A stretch of DNA of 47,850 bases from Erythrobacter sp. (GTDB lineage Bacteria; Pseudomonadota; Alphaproteobacteria; Sphingomonadales; Sphingomonadaceae): positions 1 to 47,850 of the forward strand of contig PNKW01000016.1 of assembly GCA_013822695.1 (NCBI GenBank). Reading direction: 5' to 3'. How positions within the stretch are numbered: position 1 is the stretch's first letter; each line of letters starts with the position of its first letter. Position numbers and translations under genes: made by a program. Below, one piece after another: positions 34,853-44,461 of this stretch. The notes under the pieces were generated by a model. It saw nothing but the letters and a program-made list of their open reading frames with translations, searched no databases and was not told where the DNA came from.

Positions 34853-36369
34853 TCCAAATACGCTTGGTCAAACCCGAATTGCCGCGCCTTTTCGAGCGTG
34901 TAGGGACGCAGGCCCGAGGCGCGGAATTCGCCGATGATCTTGCCGTCGTCGGTTTCGTCCAAGTATTCGAACTTGAACAATTCCTGGGTCACGATCACAT
35001 CGCCTTCCATCCCGATCACCTCGGTGATGTTGGTGGTGCGGCGCGAACCGTCGCGCAGACGCTTGACCTGCACGATCAGATCGACCGATTCGGCGATCTG
35101 GCGGCTGATGGCTTCCTTGGGGATCTTGATGTCGCCCATCAGGATCATGTTTTCCATACGGCCAAGGCATTCACGCGGGGAGTTGGCGTGGAGCGTACAC
35201 ATTGAACCATCGTGACCGGTGTTCATCGCGGCGAGGAGATCGAAACACTCCGCGCCGCGAATTTCCCCGAGGATGATGCGGTCCGGGCGCATACGCAGGG
35301 CGTTCTTCACAAGGTCGCCGATGGTGATCGCGCCCTGGCCTTCAAGGTTGGGCGGGCGGGTCTCGAGCGGCAGCCAGTGCGGCTGCTGCAGGCGAAGTTC
35401 CGCCGCGTCTTCGATGGTCAGCACGCGCTCGCCCGGGTCGATCATCTTCGACAGGGCGTTGAGCATGGTCGTCTTACCCGAACCGGTACCGCCCGAGATG
35501 ACGATGTTCATCCGGCACGCGCCCGCGATCTTCAGGGCGGTCGCCATCTTGTCCGACATCGACCCGAAGTCGCGCAGCATGTCGATGGTGATCGGTTTTT
35601 CGGAAAACTTACGAATGGAGATCGCAGTGCCGCGCAAGCTGAGCGGCGGGACGATCACGTTCACACGCGAGCCGTCCTTAAGGCGGGCGTCCGCCAGCGG
35701 CGTGGTCTGGTCGACGCGGCGGCCGACCTGGTTGACGATGCGCTGCGCGATCTGGAACAGGTGCTGCTCGTCGCGGAAGCGGATCGGGGCGAGCTGAAGC
35801 TTGCCCTTCTTTTCGATGTAGGTCTGGTCCGGGCCGTTGACCATGATGTCGGACACGTCCGGATCGTTCAGCAGCTCTTCGAGCGGACCGAAGCCCAGCA
35901 GCTCGTCGATCAGCACCTTCTCCAGCGCGAACTGTTCGCGCCGGTTGAGGGTGACCTTGAGCTCGGCCAGCACTTCCATGATGATCGGGCGGAATTCCTC
36001 GGAGAGCTCCTCCTTGGACAGGGTCGCCGCCGCTTCGGGATCGACCCGTTCGAGCAGGCGCGGGAGCACCTGTTCCTTGATCTTGTGGACGCTGGCTTCA
36101 AAGCCGCCGACTTCGGATTCAGCCGCGTTGATCGACTGCATGCGCTCGTTGAGGCGGTCGATCGCCTCCGAGGTCGTCTGCGGCTTGGCAAGCGAGGGCG
36201 AAGGCGCGGGTGCGGGGCGCGCTGCGGCGGCCTCGCCCGGGATCGGCGGGAACTGCTCGCCGCCGCGCGGGGCAGCGCCCGCACCCTTCATCGGGCGTGC
36301 GACGCCGAAAGCGGGCCGCGAGCCCGGCTTCATTCCGCCTGCATTGCCCTTTTTGCCGAATGCGCTCAT
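34840..36369 (-). CDS. cpaF: Tad/Flp pilus assembly ATPase
   Basis: A 509-residue secretion ATPase that powers Flp pilus assembly at the inner membrane. A Pro/Ala-rich N-terminus (1-65) leads to a helical domain and the ATPase: GFGPLEELLNDPDVSDIMVNGP, Walker A GGTGSGKT (293-300), Asp box IEDAAELRLQQPHW, Walker B IILGEIRGAECFDLLAAMNTGHDGSMCTLHANS. Normally cpaF sits with tadB/tadC and other pilus genes. Here it stands alone, divergent from glmS and followed by the hairpin array. Confidence 0.95.
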   Translation of the reverse strand: MSAFGKKGNAGGMKPGSRPAFGVARPMKGAGAAPRGGEQFPPIPGEAAAARPAPAPSPSLAKPQTTSEAIDRLNERMQSINAAESEVGGFEASVHKIKEQVLPRLLERVDPEAAATLSKEELSEEFRPIIMEVLAELKVTLNRREQFALEKVLIDELLGFGPLEELLNDPDVSDIMVNGPDQTYIEKKGKLQLAPIRFRDEQHLFQIAQRIVNQVGRRVDQTTPLADARLKDGSRVNVIVPPLSLRGTAISIRKFSEKPITIDMLRDFGSMSDKMATALKIAGACRMNIVISGGTGSGKTTMLNALSKMIDPGERVLTIEDAAELRLQQPHWLPLETRPPNLEGQGAITIGDLVKNALRMRPDRIILGEIRGAECFDLLAAMNTGHDGSMCTLHANSPRECLGRMENMILMGDIKIPKEAISRQIAESVDLIVQVKRLRDGSRRTTNITEVIGMEGDVIVTQELFKFEYLDETDDGKIIGEFRASGLRPYTLEKARQFGFDQAYLEACL

Positions 36370-36567
36370 TCCCAGCCCCCAAGGGTCTCAAACCAATCGC
36401 GTCCACCTCGCCCCGATCAGGCGAAGGCGACGTCACGAGAAATGGTGAATAGGAGGTAATGGTTGTTTTTTTCCTAAGGATGCCGGACGCCCCCGATGGT
36501 TGGGCTTGCCGTTAAGGATCGTGGGGCTAGAGCAAGGCGGATTCGAACAGGGAAAGAATAACAAGAG

Positions 36568-38403
36568 ATGTGCGGCATCATCGGGATCGTCGGCCAGAGC
36601 AGCGTTGCCGACCGCTTGGTCGACGGGCTCAAGCGCATGGAATATCGCGGCTATGACAGCGCCGGGATCTGCACGCTTCATGATGGTGCGCTGGTGCGGC
36701 GGCGGGCGGAAGGACGGCTTGCCAATCTGGTGACAGTGCTTGCCGGCAATCCGGCACCGGGCGATGTCGGCATCGCCCACACCCGTTGGGCCACCCACGG
36801 CGCGCCGACCGCATCCAACGCCCACCCGCATGCCACGGGCGAGGTGGCGATTGTCCACAACGGGATCATCGAGAACTTCAAGGAGTTGCGCGCCGAGCTT
36901 GCCGCCAAGGGGCGCGTGTTCGAGAGCGAGACCGATAGCGAGGTTGTCGCCCACCTGATCTCGGCCGAGGTCGAGGGCGGGGCCGATCCGGTGGCGGCGG
37001 TGCGCGCGGTGCTGCCGCGCCTGCGCGGGGCCTTTGCGCTCGCCATCGCTTTCCGCGCGGCTCCCGACCTCTTGATCGGCGCGCGGCTGGGTTCGCCGCT
37101 GGTGGTGGGTTACGGGCCGGACGGGGACGAGGCCGAGATGTATCTCGGCTCGGACGCGCTCGCGCTCGCCCCGCTCACCCAGCGTATCGCCTATCTCGAA
37201 GAAGGCGACTGGGTGGTGATCCGCCGTGACAGCGCCGAGGTGTACGATGCGGCGAACAACCCCGTCACCCGCGAAATCCGCTTCTCGGGCGCTTCGGCTG
37301 CGGCGGTCGAGAAGGGCAACTACCGCCACTTCATGCAGAAGGAGATCTACGAGCAGCCCACCGTGGTCGCGCAGACGCTCGGCTCCTACCTGCGCCGGTC
37401 GGACAATTCGGTGGCACTGCCGCAGATCGATTTCGACCTCTCGGCAATCCGCCGCCTGACGATCGTCGCCTGCGGCACCAGCTTCTATGCCGGGATGGTG
37501 GCGAAATACTGGTTCGAGCAGTTCGCGCGGGTGCCGGTCGACATCGATGTGGCATCCGAGTTCCGATATCGCGATCCGGTGCTGGAAGAAGGCGGGCTGG
37601 CGCTGTTCATCTCGCAGAGCGGCGAGACGGCAGACACGCTAGCGGCGCTCAGGCACTGCAAGGCCAACGGCCAGACCATCGGCGTGGTCGTCAACGTGCC
37701 GACCAGCACCATGGCGCGCGAGGCTGACCTGCTGCTGCCGACGCACGCGGGGCCGGAAATCGGCGTCGCCTCGACCAAGGCCTTCACCTGCCAGCTTGCC
37801 GTGCTGGCCGCGCTTGCCGCGCATATGGCGGTCAGGAAGGGGCGCCTTGACCGCGAGCAGGAGGCCGAAATCGTGCGCCACCTGCTCGAAGCACCAGCCG
37901 CGCTCAATGCCGCGCTGGCGCATGACGACGATATCGCTTCGATGGCGCACCTTATCGCCCCGGCGCGCGACGTGCTCTATCTCGGACGCGGGCAGGATTA
38001 CCCGCTGGCGCTGGAGGGCGCGCTGAAACTAAAGGAAATCAGCTATATCCACGCGGAGGGCTATGCCGCGGGCGAGATGAAGCACGGGCCCATCGCGCTG
38101 ATCGACGATGCCGTGCCGGTGGTAGTGATCGCGCCTTCGGGGCCATTGTTCGAAAAGACCGTCTCTAACATGGAAGAGGTGCGCGCGCGCGGCGGGCAGG
38201 TGGTGCTGATCTCGGACGCCGAGGGCATCGCGCAAGCAGGCGACGGCTGCATCGCGACGATCGAAATGCCGGTCGTCCACCCGCTGATCGTGCCGCTGGT
38301 CTATGCCGTGCCCGTGCAATTGCTGGCCTACCACGTCGCGGTGGTGAAGGGCACTGACGTCGATCAGCCGCGCAATCTCGCAAAATCGGTGACGGTCGAA
38401 TAG
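36568..38403 (+). CDS. glmS: Glutamine-fructose-6-phosphate aminotransferase (isomerizing)
   Basis: A 611-residue enzyme that makes glucosamine-6-phosphate, the first step to UDP-GlcNAc. Processing of Met exposes the glutaminase nucleophile Cys2 (MCGIIGIVG). HTRWATHG, the interdomain QKEIYEQP and two SIS domains (ISQSGETADT; VSNMEEVRARGG) follow, ending DQPRNLAKSVTVE. Size and motifs are standard. No glmS ribozyme-like sequence was found in the 200-bp leader. The preceding region also carries the divergent cpaF promoter. Confidence 0.96.
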   Translation: MCGIIGIVGQSSVADRLVDGLKRMEYRGYDSAGICTLHDGALVRRRAEGRLANLVTVLAGNPAPGDVGIAHTRWATHGAPTASNAHPHATGEVAIVHNGIIENFKELRAELAAKGRVFESETDSEVVAHLISAEVEGGADPVAAVRAVLPRLRGAFALAIAFRAAPDLLIGARLGSPLVVGYGPDGDEAEMYLGSDALALAPLTQRIAYLEEGDWVVIRRDSAEVYDAANNPVTREIRFSGASAAAVEKGNYRHFMQKEIYEQPTVVAQTLGSYLRRSDNSVALPQIDFDLSAIRRLTIVACGTSFYAGMVAKYWFEQFARVPVDIDVASEFRYRDPVLEEGGLALFISQSGETADTLAALRHCKANGQTIGVVVNVPTSTMAREADLLLPTHAGPEIGVASTKAFTCQLAVLAALAAHMAVRKGRLDREQEAEIVRHLLEAPAALNAALAHDDDIASMAHLIAPARDVLYLGRGQDYPLALEGALKLKEISYIHAEGYAAGEMKHGPIALIDDAVPVVVIAPSGPLFEKTVSNMEEVRARGGQVVLISDAEGIAQAGDGCIATIEMPVVHPLIVPLVYAVPVQLLAYHVAVVKGTDVDQPRNLAKSVTVE

Positions 38404-38516
38404 GCGTCTTGCCGCCGTAGCTGGTTTCTGCCGTCGCAGAGGGGCTAACCGTCTGGCTCCATTGCTTTTCCAGAAGCTTTACTGCGCACTAACCATTGAC
38501 GGTTAAGGCTCGATCC

Positions 38517-40871
38517 GTGGGCCAAGAAGTCACCTCACCGCAACCGGCGATCCAAGCCGAGTTGCCTCTTTCCGATGTGCTCGGATTGTCGCGCAATCCC
38601 GCGTTCGATCCGACGCGCCTGCGGGCCGAGGACGTGGCCGGGCTGACCCGCGCGAGCCGCAACCGGGTGATCGCGAATGCGATGCTCGCAGCCTTTGTCG
38701 TCAGCATCTTCGCGCCACTGATCGGGCTCGCGGTGGTGCTGCCCTGGGCGGGCGTGCTCGCGGCGATCCTGATCCGCACCCGCCAGACCGACATGCAGCT
38801 GGTCGAGGCCGGCGCCCGGATGGGCGCAGCGAGCCTTGAGCGCGCGCAGAACATCAATGCAATTGCGGGCGCTGCCTGCTGGTTGGCGGCGCTGCTGCTG
38901 TTCCCGTGGCTTTCGGACGGCGCGCAGGCCACTGCCATGCTGCTGGTCATCCTCGCCCTTATCAGCGCATCGACCTTTGTCTTTTCGACCTCGCCGCTCA
39001 GCGTGCTGATCTACATCGCGGTGCTTGGCGCGGGCACGATCATCGGCCAGGCGCTGGCGGGGCAGTGGCATGCGATGGGCGGGGCGATCCTGTTCACCAT
39101 CGCCAACATTGTCGCCATGATCGAAATCCGCACCACTTTCGTCAAGGCGCGGCTTGCCGAGGCGGCGGTGGCGGAGAAGGAGGCGGTGGTCTCACTTTTG
39201 CTGCGCGAGTTCGAGGAGAACGAGGCCGACTGGCTGTGGGAAGTCGATCCCGTCCGCCGCCTGCGGGCGGTATCCCCGCGCTTCGCCTATGCACTCGGCA
39301 GGCCGCAGGTCGAGGTCGAGGGCAAGCCGCTGCTCGAGATGATCGCGGGCACCCGCTGGTCGAGCGGCCAGTTCCCCGCGAGCCTTCACGATCTGGCTGA
39401 AAGGCTCAAGAATCGCGAGAACTTCTCGAACATGCTGGTGCAGGTCTCGATCCTCGGGGAGGAACGCTGGTGGGAGCTTTCGGGCACCCCGATGCGCGAC
39501 GAGCAGGGCCGCTTCACCGGCTTCCGCGGGGTTGGCTCGGATGTCACCGAACAGCGCAAGTCCTCCGAGAAGATCGCCTATCTCGCGCGCTACGACACGC
39601 TCACCCAGCTGCCCAACCGCTTGCAGCTGACCGAGGCGCTGGGCGAGGCGCTGCGCTATGCCGTGCAGTGGCGCACGCGCTGCGCGTTGCTGATGGTCGA
39701 CCTCGACCGGTTCAAGGCGGTCAACGATTCGCTCGGCCACATGACCGGCGACAAGCTGCTGGCGCAGGTTTCCGCGCGGCTGCAATCGCTGATGGGCGAG
39801 ACCCAGCTGTGCGGGCGTCTGGGCGGGGACGAATTCGCGATCGTGATCCGCGATGCGAGCGCGCCGCATTCGATCTCTAATCTCGCCCAGCGGGTGATCG
39901 AGCGTTTGTCGGAGCCCTATCAGGTCGATCACCACACGCTTTATGTCGGTGCCAGCGTCGGTTCGGCCGAGGGCCCGCGTGATGGCGGCACGGTGGAAGA
40001 AATGATGCGCAACGCCGACCTCGCGCTCTACCGCGCCAAGGACACCGGCGGAGGCGAGCATTGCCGCTTCGAACCCGTGCTCCACGCCTCGGCCGAGGAA
40101 CGCCGCCAGCTCGAGGTCGCCTTGCGCAAGGCGCTGGGCCGCGACGAGATGATGCTGCACTACCAGCCGGTGGTCGATGCCCACACCGAACAGGTGGTCA
40201 GCTTCGAGGCGCTGGTGCGCTGGAATTCGAAAGACCACGGCTTTGTCAGCCCCGGCAAGTTCATCCCGCTGGCCGAGGACACCCGCCTGATTGTGCCGAT
40301 CGGCCAATGGGTGATGCGCCGCGCCTGCGAGGAAGCGCGCAACTGGCCCGATCACGTCAAGATCAACGTCAACGTCTCGCCCGAACAGCTGCTCGAGCCC
40401 GACTTCCATACCGCTGTGGTGCAGGCGCTGGCGGCGACGGGCCTGCGCCCCGAACGGCTTGAAGTGGAAGTGACCGAGAGCATCTTCCTGCGCGATGCGA
40501 GCGTTGCCCGCAATGCGCTCGAACAGGTGATGGCGCTGGGCTGTTCGGTCGCGCTTGACGATTTCGGGACGGGCTATTCCTCGCTCGGCTATATCCGCAA
40601 GCTCAAGTTCTCGACCATCAAGGTCGATCGCTCCTTCGTGCAGGGCGCGGCGCAGGGCAGCGCGGAAAGCCTCGCGATCATCAACGCGGTGGTGGCGATG
40701 GCCAAGAGCCTCGACATGTCGACCACGGCCGAGGGCGTGGAAACCGGCGAGGAAGCAAAGCTGATCCGCAATCTCGGCTGCGACAAGATCCAGGGGTTCT
40801 ATTTCGGCCGGCCGATGACCGCCGAAGATGCGAGCAACCTGTTCAAGCTGGCGCACGAACGCCGCGCGTGA
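38517..40871 (+). CDS. Membrane PAS-GGDEF-EAL cyclic-di-GMP protein
   Basis: A 784-residue regulator. Membrane helices (about 52-86, 113-131, 137-182, 188-204) precede a PAS domain (235-348, ending FRGVGSDVTEQRK), a GGDEF domain (352-515, intact GGDEF at 436-440) and an EAL domain (530-780, EAL at 564-566, DDFGTGYSSLGYI). Both activities could be present; the RxxD product-inhibition site expected before GGDEF is absent. GTG 38517 has AAGG 8 nt upstream; TTG 38496 would add seven residues. A TAACC-N6-GGTTA palindrome overlaps this start region. Confidence 0.93.
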   Translation: MGQEVTSPQPAIQAELPLSDVLGLSRNPAFDPTRLRAEDVAGLTRASRNRVIANAMLAAFVVSIFAPLIGLAVVLPWAGVLAAILIRTRQTDMQLVEAGARMGAASLERAQNINAIAGAACWLAALLLFPWLSDGAQATAMLLVILALISASTFVFSTSPLSVLIYIAVLGAGTIIGQALAGQWHAMGGAILFTIANIVAMIEIRTTFVKARLAEAAVAEKEAVVSLLLREFEENEADWLWEVDPVRRLRAVSPRFAYALGRPQVEVEGKPLLEMIAGTRWSSGQFPASLHDLAERLKNRENFSNMLVQVSILGEERWWELSGTPMRDEQGRFTGFRGVGSDVTEQRKSSEKIAYLARYDTLTQLPNRLQLTEALGEALRYAVQWRTRCALLMVDLDRFKAVNDSLGHMTGDKLLAQVSARLQSLMGETQLCGRLGGDEFAIVIRDASAPHSISNLAQRVIERLSEPYQVDHHTLYVGASVGSAEGPRDGGTVEEMMRNADLALYRAKDTGGGEHCRFEPVLHASAEERRQLEVALRKALGRDEMMLHYQPVVDAHTEQVVSFEALVRWNSKDHGFVSPGKFIPLAEDTRLIVPIGQWVMRRACEEARNWPDHVKINVNVSPEQLLEPDFHTAVVQALAATGLRPERLEVEVTESIFLRDASVARNALEQVMALGCSVALDDFGTGYSSLGYIRKLKFSTIKVDRSFVQGAAQGSAESLAIINAVVAMAKSLDMSTTAEGVETGEEAKLIRNLGCDKIQGFYFGRPMTAEDASNLFKLAHERRA

Positions 40872-40877
40872 TCGGCG

Positions 40878-41567
40878 TCAGGCGGCCGCGAAGCTCGCCA
40901 GCGCGCTTTCGAACAGGCGCCGCCCGTCCGCACCGCCCAGCGCCGGCACCGCTGCGGACTCGATCGCGCGTTCGGGGTGCGGCATCATGCCGAGCACCCG
41001 GCCATTGGCGGAGAGCACCCCGGCAATGTCGCGGGCCGAGCCGTTGCACCCTTCGGCATAGCGGAACGCCACGCGGCCCTCGCCTTCGAGCATGTCGAGC
41101 GTTTCGGTGTCGGCATAGTAATTGCCATCATGATGCGCGACGGGAATGCGGATCGTCTCGCCCGCCGTGTAGTGCGCGGTGAAGGGCGAGGCGGCGTTCT
41201 CCACAGTCAGCGCCACGGTGCGGCACACGAAGCGCTGCCCGGCATTGCGCAGCAGCGCGCCGGGAAGCAGGCGCGCCTCGGTCAGCACCTGAAAGCCGTT
41301 GCACACCCCCAGCACCGGTACGCCGCGCTCCGCCGCCGCGACGACCGCGCGCATGATCGGGCTGGTCGCTGCCATCGCGCCCGAGCGCAGGTAATCGCCA
41401 TAGGAAAAGCCGCCGGGCAGGGCGACAAGATCGAGCCTGTCCGGCAGCTCGGCATCGCCGTGCCACACGCGGATCGCAGGCACGCCCGCGACCGCCGCGA
41501 TCGCCGAAGCCATGTCCCGGTCGCAGTTGGAACCGGGGAAGGTGATCACCGCCGCCCGGAACGCCAT
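40878..41567 (-). CDS. purQ: Phosphoribosylformylglycinamidine synthase subunit PurQ
   Basis: A 229-residue glutaminase subunit that supplies ammonia for step four of purine synthesis with PurL and PurS. Triad glutaminase features: [13 protein letters not shown] (51-63), nucleophile Cys89 (LGVCNGFQ) and the C-terminal MMPHPERA. The start codon overlaps the purS stop (TGATG), so they are translated together. The PurL partner is not in the window. Confidence 0.96.
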   Translation of the reverse strand: MAFRAAVITFPGSNCDRDMASAIAAVAGVPAIRVWHGDAELPDRLDLVALPGGFSYGDYLRSGAMAATSPIMRAVVAAAERGVPVLGVCNGFQVLTEARLLPGALLRNAGQRFVCRTVALTVENAASPFTAHYTAGETIRIPVAHHDGNYYADTETLDMLEGEGRVAFRYAEGCNGSARDIAGVLSANGRVLGMMPHPERAIESAAVPALGGADGRRLFESALASFAAA

Positions 41568-41800
41568 CAGTTGGCGCCCTCTATGGTGAAGCTCTCGATC
41601 ACCGTGTTGGCGAGCAGCTTCTCGCACATCTGGCGGATCGTCGCTTCATCGGTGCCGTCGGCAAGATCAAGCTCGATCAGGCGGCCGATGCGGACATCCT
41701 CGACGCCCGCGAAGCCGAGCCCCTCGAGCGCATGGTGCACCGCGCGGCCCTGCGGATCGAGCACCCCGGGCTTCAGTCTGACGAGGACGCGCACTTGCAT
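41567..41800 (-). CDS. purS: Phosphoribosylformylglycinamidine synthase subunit PurS
   Basis: A 77-residue small subunit that bridges PurQ and Pur[31 protein letters not shown] and [11 protein letters not shown] are the family signature. The ATG at 41800 gives the usual length; one five codons upstream adds MEHQA. It lies directly before purQ. In related genomes purC normally precedes it; here a TonB receptor and an M16 peptidase intervene. Confidence 0.95.
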   Translation of the reverse strand: MQVRVLVRLKPGVLDPQGRAVHHALEGLGFAGVEDVRIGRLIELDLADGTDEATIRQMCEKLLANTVIESFTIEGAN

Positions 41801-42137
41801 GGCCTGATGCTCCATTCTTGCCGAGGGGAGGGCCCCGCCAGCCGCCGCTTTGCGGGGCCGCTATAGCGCCCCGCGGCGCGGGCGCAATCGCGGGAATCGT
41901 GCTTCTCAACATGCGGGGCAGGCGGTCCGCTTTGAGCCCAGATTGTCACATTTCAGTCATATGAGCGGGGCATTGTAACCCTGTTGCAACAACTGTCCGA
42001 AGATCGCCCGCAAAGCGTCGCTTTCACGCAACATTTGCCGGGGGGCCATCTCGCGCGAATCGGGAAGAAATGTCACGGGCGGGCGCACCTACGCACCATC
42101 CGACCATACCATAGGCCATAGCCAAGGGGGTTTTCCG
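41801..42137. other. 337-bp divergent region before the TonB receptor
   Basis: No coding sequence seen. It carries two PhoB-box-like repeats (41943-41990) and presumably the purS promoter on the other strand. GCGCCCCGCGGCGCGGGCGC near 41867-41886 is a GC-rich palindrome close to purS. Confidence 0.6.
41943..41990 (+). promoter_or_regulatory. Two tandem PhoB-box-like repeats upstream of the TonB receptor
   Basis: TTGTCAC-ATTT-CAGTCAT (41943-41960) and TTGTAAC-CCTG-TTGCAAC (41973-41990) both have the 7-4-7 structure, with starts 30 bp apart, about three helical turns. The first keeps TGTCA and GTCAT of the PhoB consensus. They end about 147 bp before the receptor ATG. Confidence 0.5.
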
Positions 42138-44381
42138 ATGTCTCTCCGCTTTTCCGCCATTCGTGCTGCCTGGGCCGGCTCGACCGCCCTTGCCGCTGCC
42201 GCCGCTTTCGGCTTTGCCGCCCCTGCCGCCGCGCAGGACGAGGCTGCCGCCACCGCTGATGACGGCCAGCTCGCCACCATCATCGTCACCGCCAACCGGC
42301 GCGAGGAAAACCTCCAGGACGTGCCCGTTTCGGCCGACATCCTCGATTCCGAGCGCATCGGCGCGATCTTCAGCGGCGCCGGCGACATCACCGCGCTCGC
42401 CGGCACCGCGCCCGGCCTCAACGTCGAAAGCTCGAACGGCCGCGTCGCCCCGCGCTTCTACATCCGCGGCCTCGGCAACACCGATTTCGACCTTGCCGCC
42501 TCGCAGCCGGTTTCGGTGCTGCTCGATGACGTGGTGCTCGAGAACGTCACGCTCAAGAGCTTCCCGGTGTTCGATGTCGAGCGCGTGGAAATCCTGCGCG
42601 GGCCGCAGGGCACGCTGTTCGGCCGCAACACCCCCGCAGGCGCGGTGAAGGTCACCAGCATCAAGCCGAGCCAGGAATTCAGCGCCTCGGGCTCGCTGTC
42701 CTACGGCAGCTTCGATACGATCTCGGTCAACGGCGCGGTCGGCGGGGCGCTGGTTCAGGACAAGATCGCGGTGCGTGTCGCCGCCCAGCTCCAGCACCGT
42801 GCCAACTGGATCGACAATGGCTTCACCGGTGAGGACAATGTGCTCGGCGGCTACAACGACTTCGCGGTGCGCGGCCAAGTGCTGTTCACCCCGACCGAGC
42901 GTTCCAGCATCCTTGCTGCGGTCAACTACCGCAACCTCGATGGATCCTCGACCTTCTTCCGCGCCAACGTGCTCGGGCCGAGCGAAAACCAGCGGAACAA
43001 CACCAACAGCCTCAACGAAAACTACGACCGCGACACCGTGTTCTACGATGCGGGCGGCGGCAACCGGGCTGAATACGAGCAGGTCGGTCTGACGCTGACC
43101 GGTGCCTATGAATTCGACGGCGTGACCCTGACCTCGATCACCAGCTACTGGACCAGCGAAGGCTTCAGCCGCGGGGACATCGACGGCGGCAACCTTGTCA
43201 CCGGGCCGGGCTTCATTCCCTTCCCGTCGGACACGCAGGACTCGCTCGATCTCGAGCAGTTCACGCAGGAAATCCGCCTCGCCTCGACCACCGATGGCCC
43301 GCTCAGCTGGCAGATCGGCGGCTTCTACTTCGACAGCGATTTCGACGTCACCACGGTGGGCTTCACCTTCCCGCCGCCGGTCACCGTCAACCACACCAAC
43401 GAAGCCTGGGCGCTGTTCGGACAGGTGACCTACCAGCTCACCGACAGCCTGCGTGCGAGCGGCGGCATTCGCTACACCGATGACCAGAAGGACTTCATCG
43501 TTGTCGCGGGTTCGGCGCCGCAGCCGCGCAGTGTGCAGGACGATCAGTTTGATTGGGACGTCAGCCTGTTTGCCGACGTTTCGCCCGATGTCAGCCTCTA
43601 TGCCAAGGTCGCCAACTCGTTCCGCGGGCCGACGATTCAGGGCCGTGACGTCGCCTTCTTCAACCCGCCCTCGGTGGCGCAGTCGGAGAACATCACCTCC
43701 TACGAAGTCGGCTACAAGACAGAGCTGGCTGATCGCCGCGTGCGTCTGAACGGTGCGTTCTACTACTACACCGTCGAAGACCCGCAATTCACCGCCGTGG
43801 GCGGCGCGGGCAATCTGGTGCAGCTGATCAACGCCAACAAGGGCGAAGGCTACGGCTTCGAATTCGACGGCGCGTTCCAGATCACCCCGAACTTCCTCGT
43901 GACGCTCGGCGTGGCCTACAACAACACCGAGATCCAGGACCCCGGCCTTGAAGTCGGCACCTGCGCGCAGTGCACCGTGACCGATCCGCTGCGCACCATC
44001 GCCGGCCCCTTCGGCCCGATCAACTTCGCCAACATCAACGGCAACCCCTTCCCCAACGCGCCCGAGTGGAGCGGCGATCTGACCGCGCGCTATGGCATTC
44101 CGGTGGGCAATTCGGGTGAGTTCTACATCTTCACCGACTGGGTGTTCCTCGGTGAGACCAACTTCCTGCTCTACGAAAGCCTCGAGTTCAACGCCGGAAG
44201 CCGCTTCGAGGGCGGCCTGAAGGTCGGCTATGCGGGCAACAACGGGCAGTGGGAAGTCGCCGCCTTCGCACGCAACATCACCGACGAGGACAATGTCCTC
44301 GGCGTGGTCGACTTCAACAACAACACCGCCTTCGTGAACGAACCGCGCGTCATCGGCGCGCTGGTGGGCTTCAAGTTCTGA
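42138..44381 (+). CDS. TonB-dependent outer-membrane receptor
   Basis: A 747-residue receptor. The signal peptide ends near AAAQ (33). The TonB box is in ATIIVTANRREENLQDVPVSA (46-66); the plug follows (IRGLGNTDFDL, VERVEILRGPQGTLFGRNTPAGAV), then a beta-barrel ending GALVGFKF with the terminal Phe that outer-membrane assembly recognises. No N-terminal signalling domain. The ligand is unknown; two PhoB-like boxes upstream suggest a phosphate-related or starvation-induced substrate (inference). It converges on the M16 peptidase with a shared terminator. Confidence 0.94.
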   Translation: MSLRFSAIRAAWAGSTALAAAAAFGFAAPAAAQDEAAATADDGQLATIIVTANRREENLQDVPVSADILDSERIGAIFSGAGDITALAGTAPGLNVESSNGRVAPRFYIRGLGNTDFDLAASQPVSVLLDDVVLENVTLKSFPVFDVERVEILRGPQGTLFGRNTPAGAVKVTSIKPSQEFSASGSLSYGSFDTISVNGAVGGALVQDKIAVRVAAQLQHRANWIDNGFTGEDNVLGGYNDFAVRGQVLFTPTERSSILAAVNYRNLDGSSTFFRANVLGPSENQRNNTNSLNENYDRDTVFYDAGGGNRAEYEQVGLTLTGAYEFDGVTLTSITSYWTSEGFSRGDIDGGNLVTGPGFIPFPSDTQDSLDLEQFTQEIRLASTTDGPLSWQIGGFYFDSDFDVTTVGFTFPPPVTVNHTNEAWALFGQVTYQLTDSLRASGGIRYTDDQKDFIVVAGSAPQPRSVQDDQFDWDVSLFADVSPDVSLYAKVANSFRGPTIQGRDVAFFNPPSVAQSENITSYEVGYKTELADRRVRLNGAFYYYTVEDPQFTAVGGAGNLVQLINANKGEGYGFEFDGAFQITPNFLVTLGVAYNNTEIQDPGLEVGTCAQCTVTDPLRTIAGPFGPINFANINGNPFPNAPEWSGDLTARYGIPVGNSGEFYIFTDWVFLGETNFLLYESLEFNAGSRFEGGLKVGYAGNNGQWEVAAFARNITDEDNVLGVVDFNNNTAFVNEPRVIGALVGFKF

Positions 44382-44424
44382 GCTGAGGGTTGGCTCTCCT
44401 TCACCGGGGAGCGCCGCAAAGGGG

Positions 44425-44459
44425 AAAGCCGGCAGGGGGCGACCTGCCGGCTTTTCTTT
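44425..44459. terminator. Bidirectional rho-independent terminator
   Basis: GCCGGCAGG (44428-44436) pairs with CCTGCCGGC (44443-44451) across a 6-nt loop, with AAA before and TTTTCTTT after. It lies between the convergent receptor and peptidase genes and should serve both, best on the plus strand. Confidence 0.88.
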
Positions 44460-44461
44460 GT

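Noticed and set aside
36451..36515. Perfect AGGAGGT followed by an 18-codon frame upstream of glmS
   Set aside because: The spacing to the ATG is only about 2 nt and the peptide has no regulatory codon pattern; probably coincidence on the leader of the divergent cpaF.
36370..36567. glmS ribozyme or riboswitch
   Set aside because: No conserved core of the glmS ribozyme; that element is known from Gram-positive bacteria.
38480..38520. CtrA site (TTAA-N7-TTAA) before the GGDEF-EAL gene
   Set aside because: The TAACC-N6-GGTTA sequence is an inverted repeat and the TTAA spacing is wrong for CtrA.
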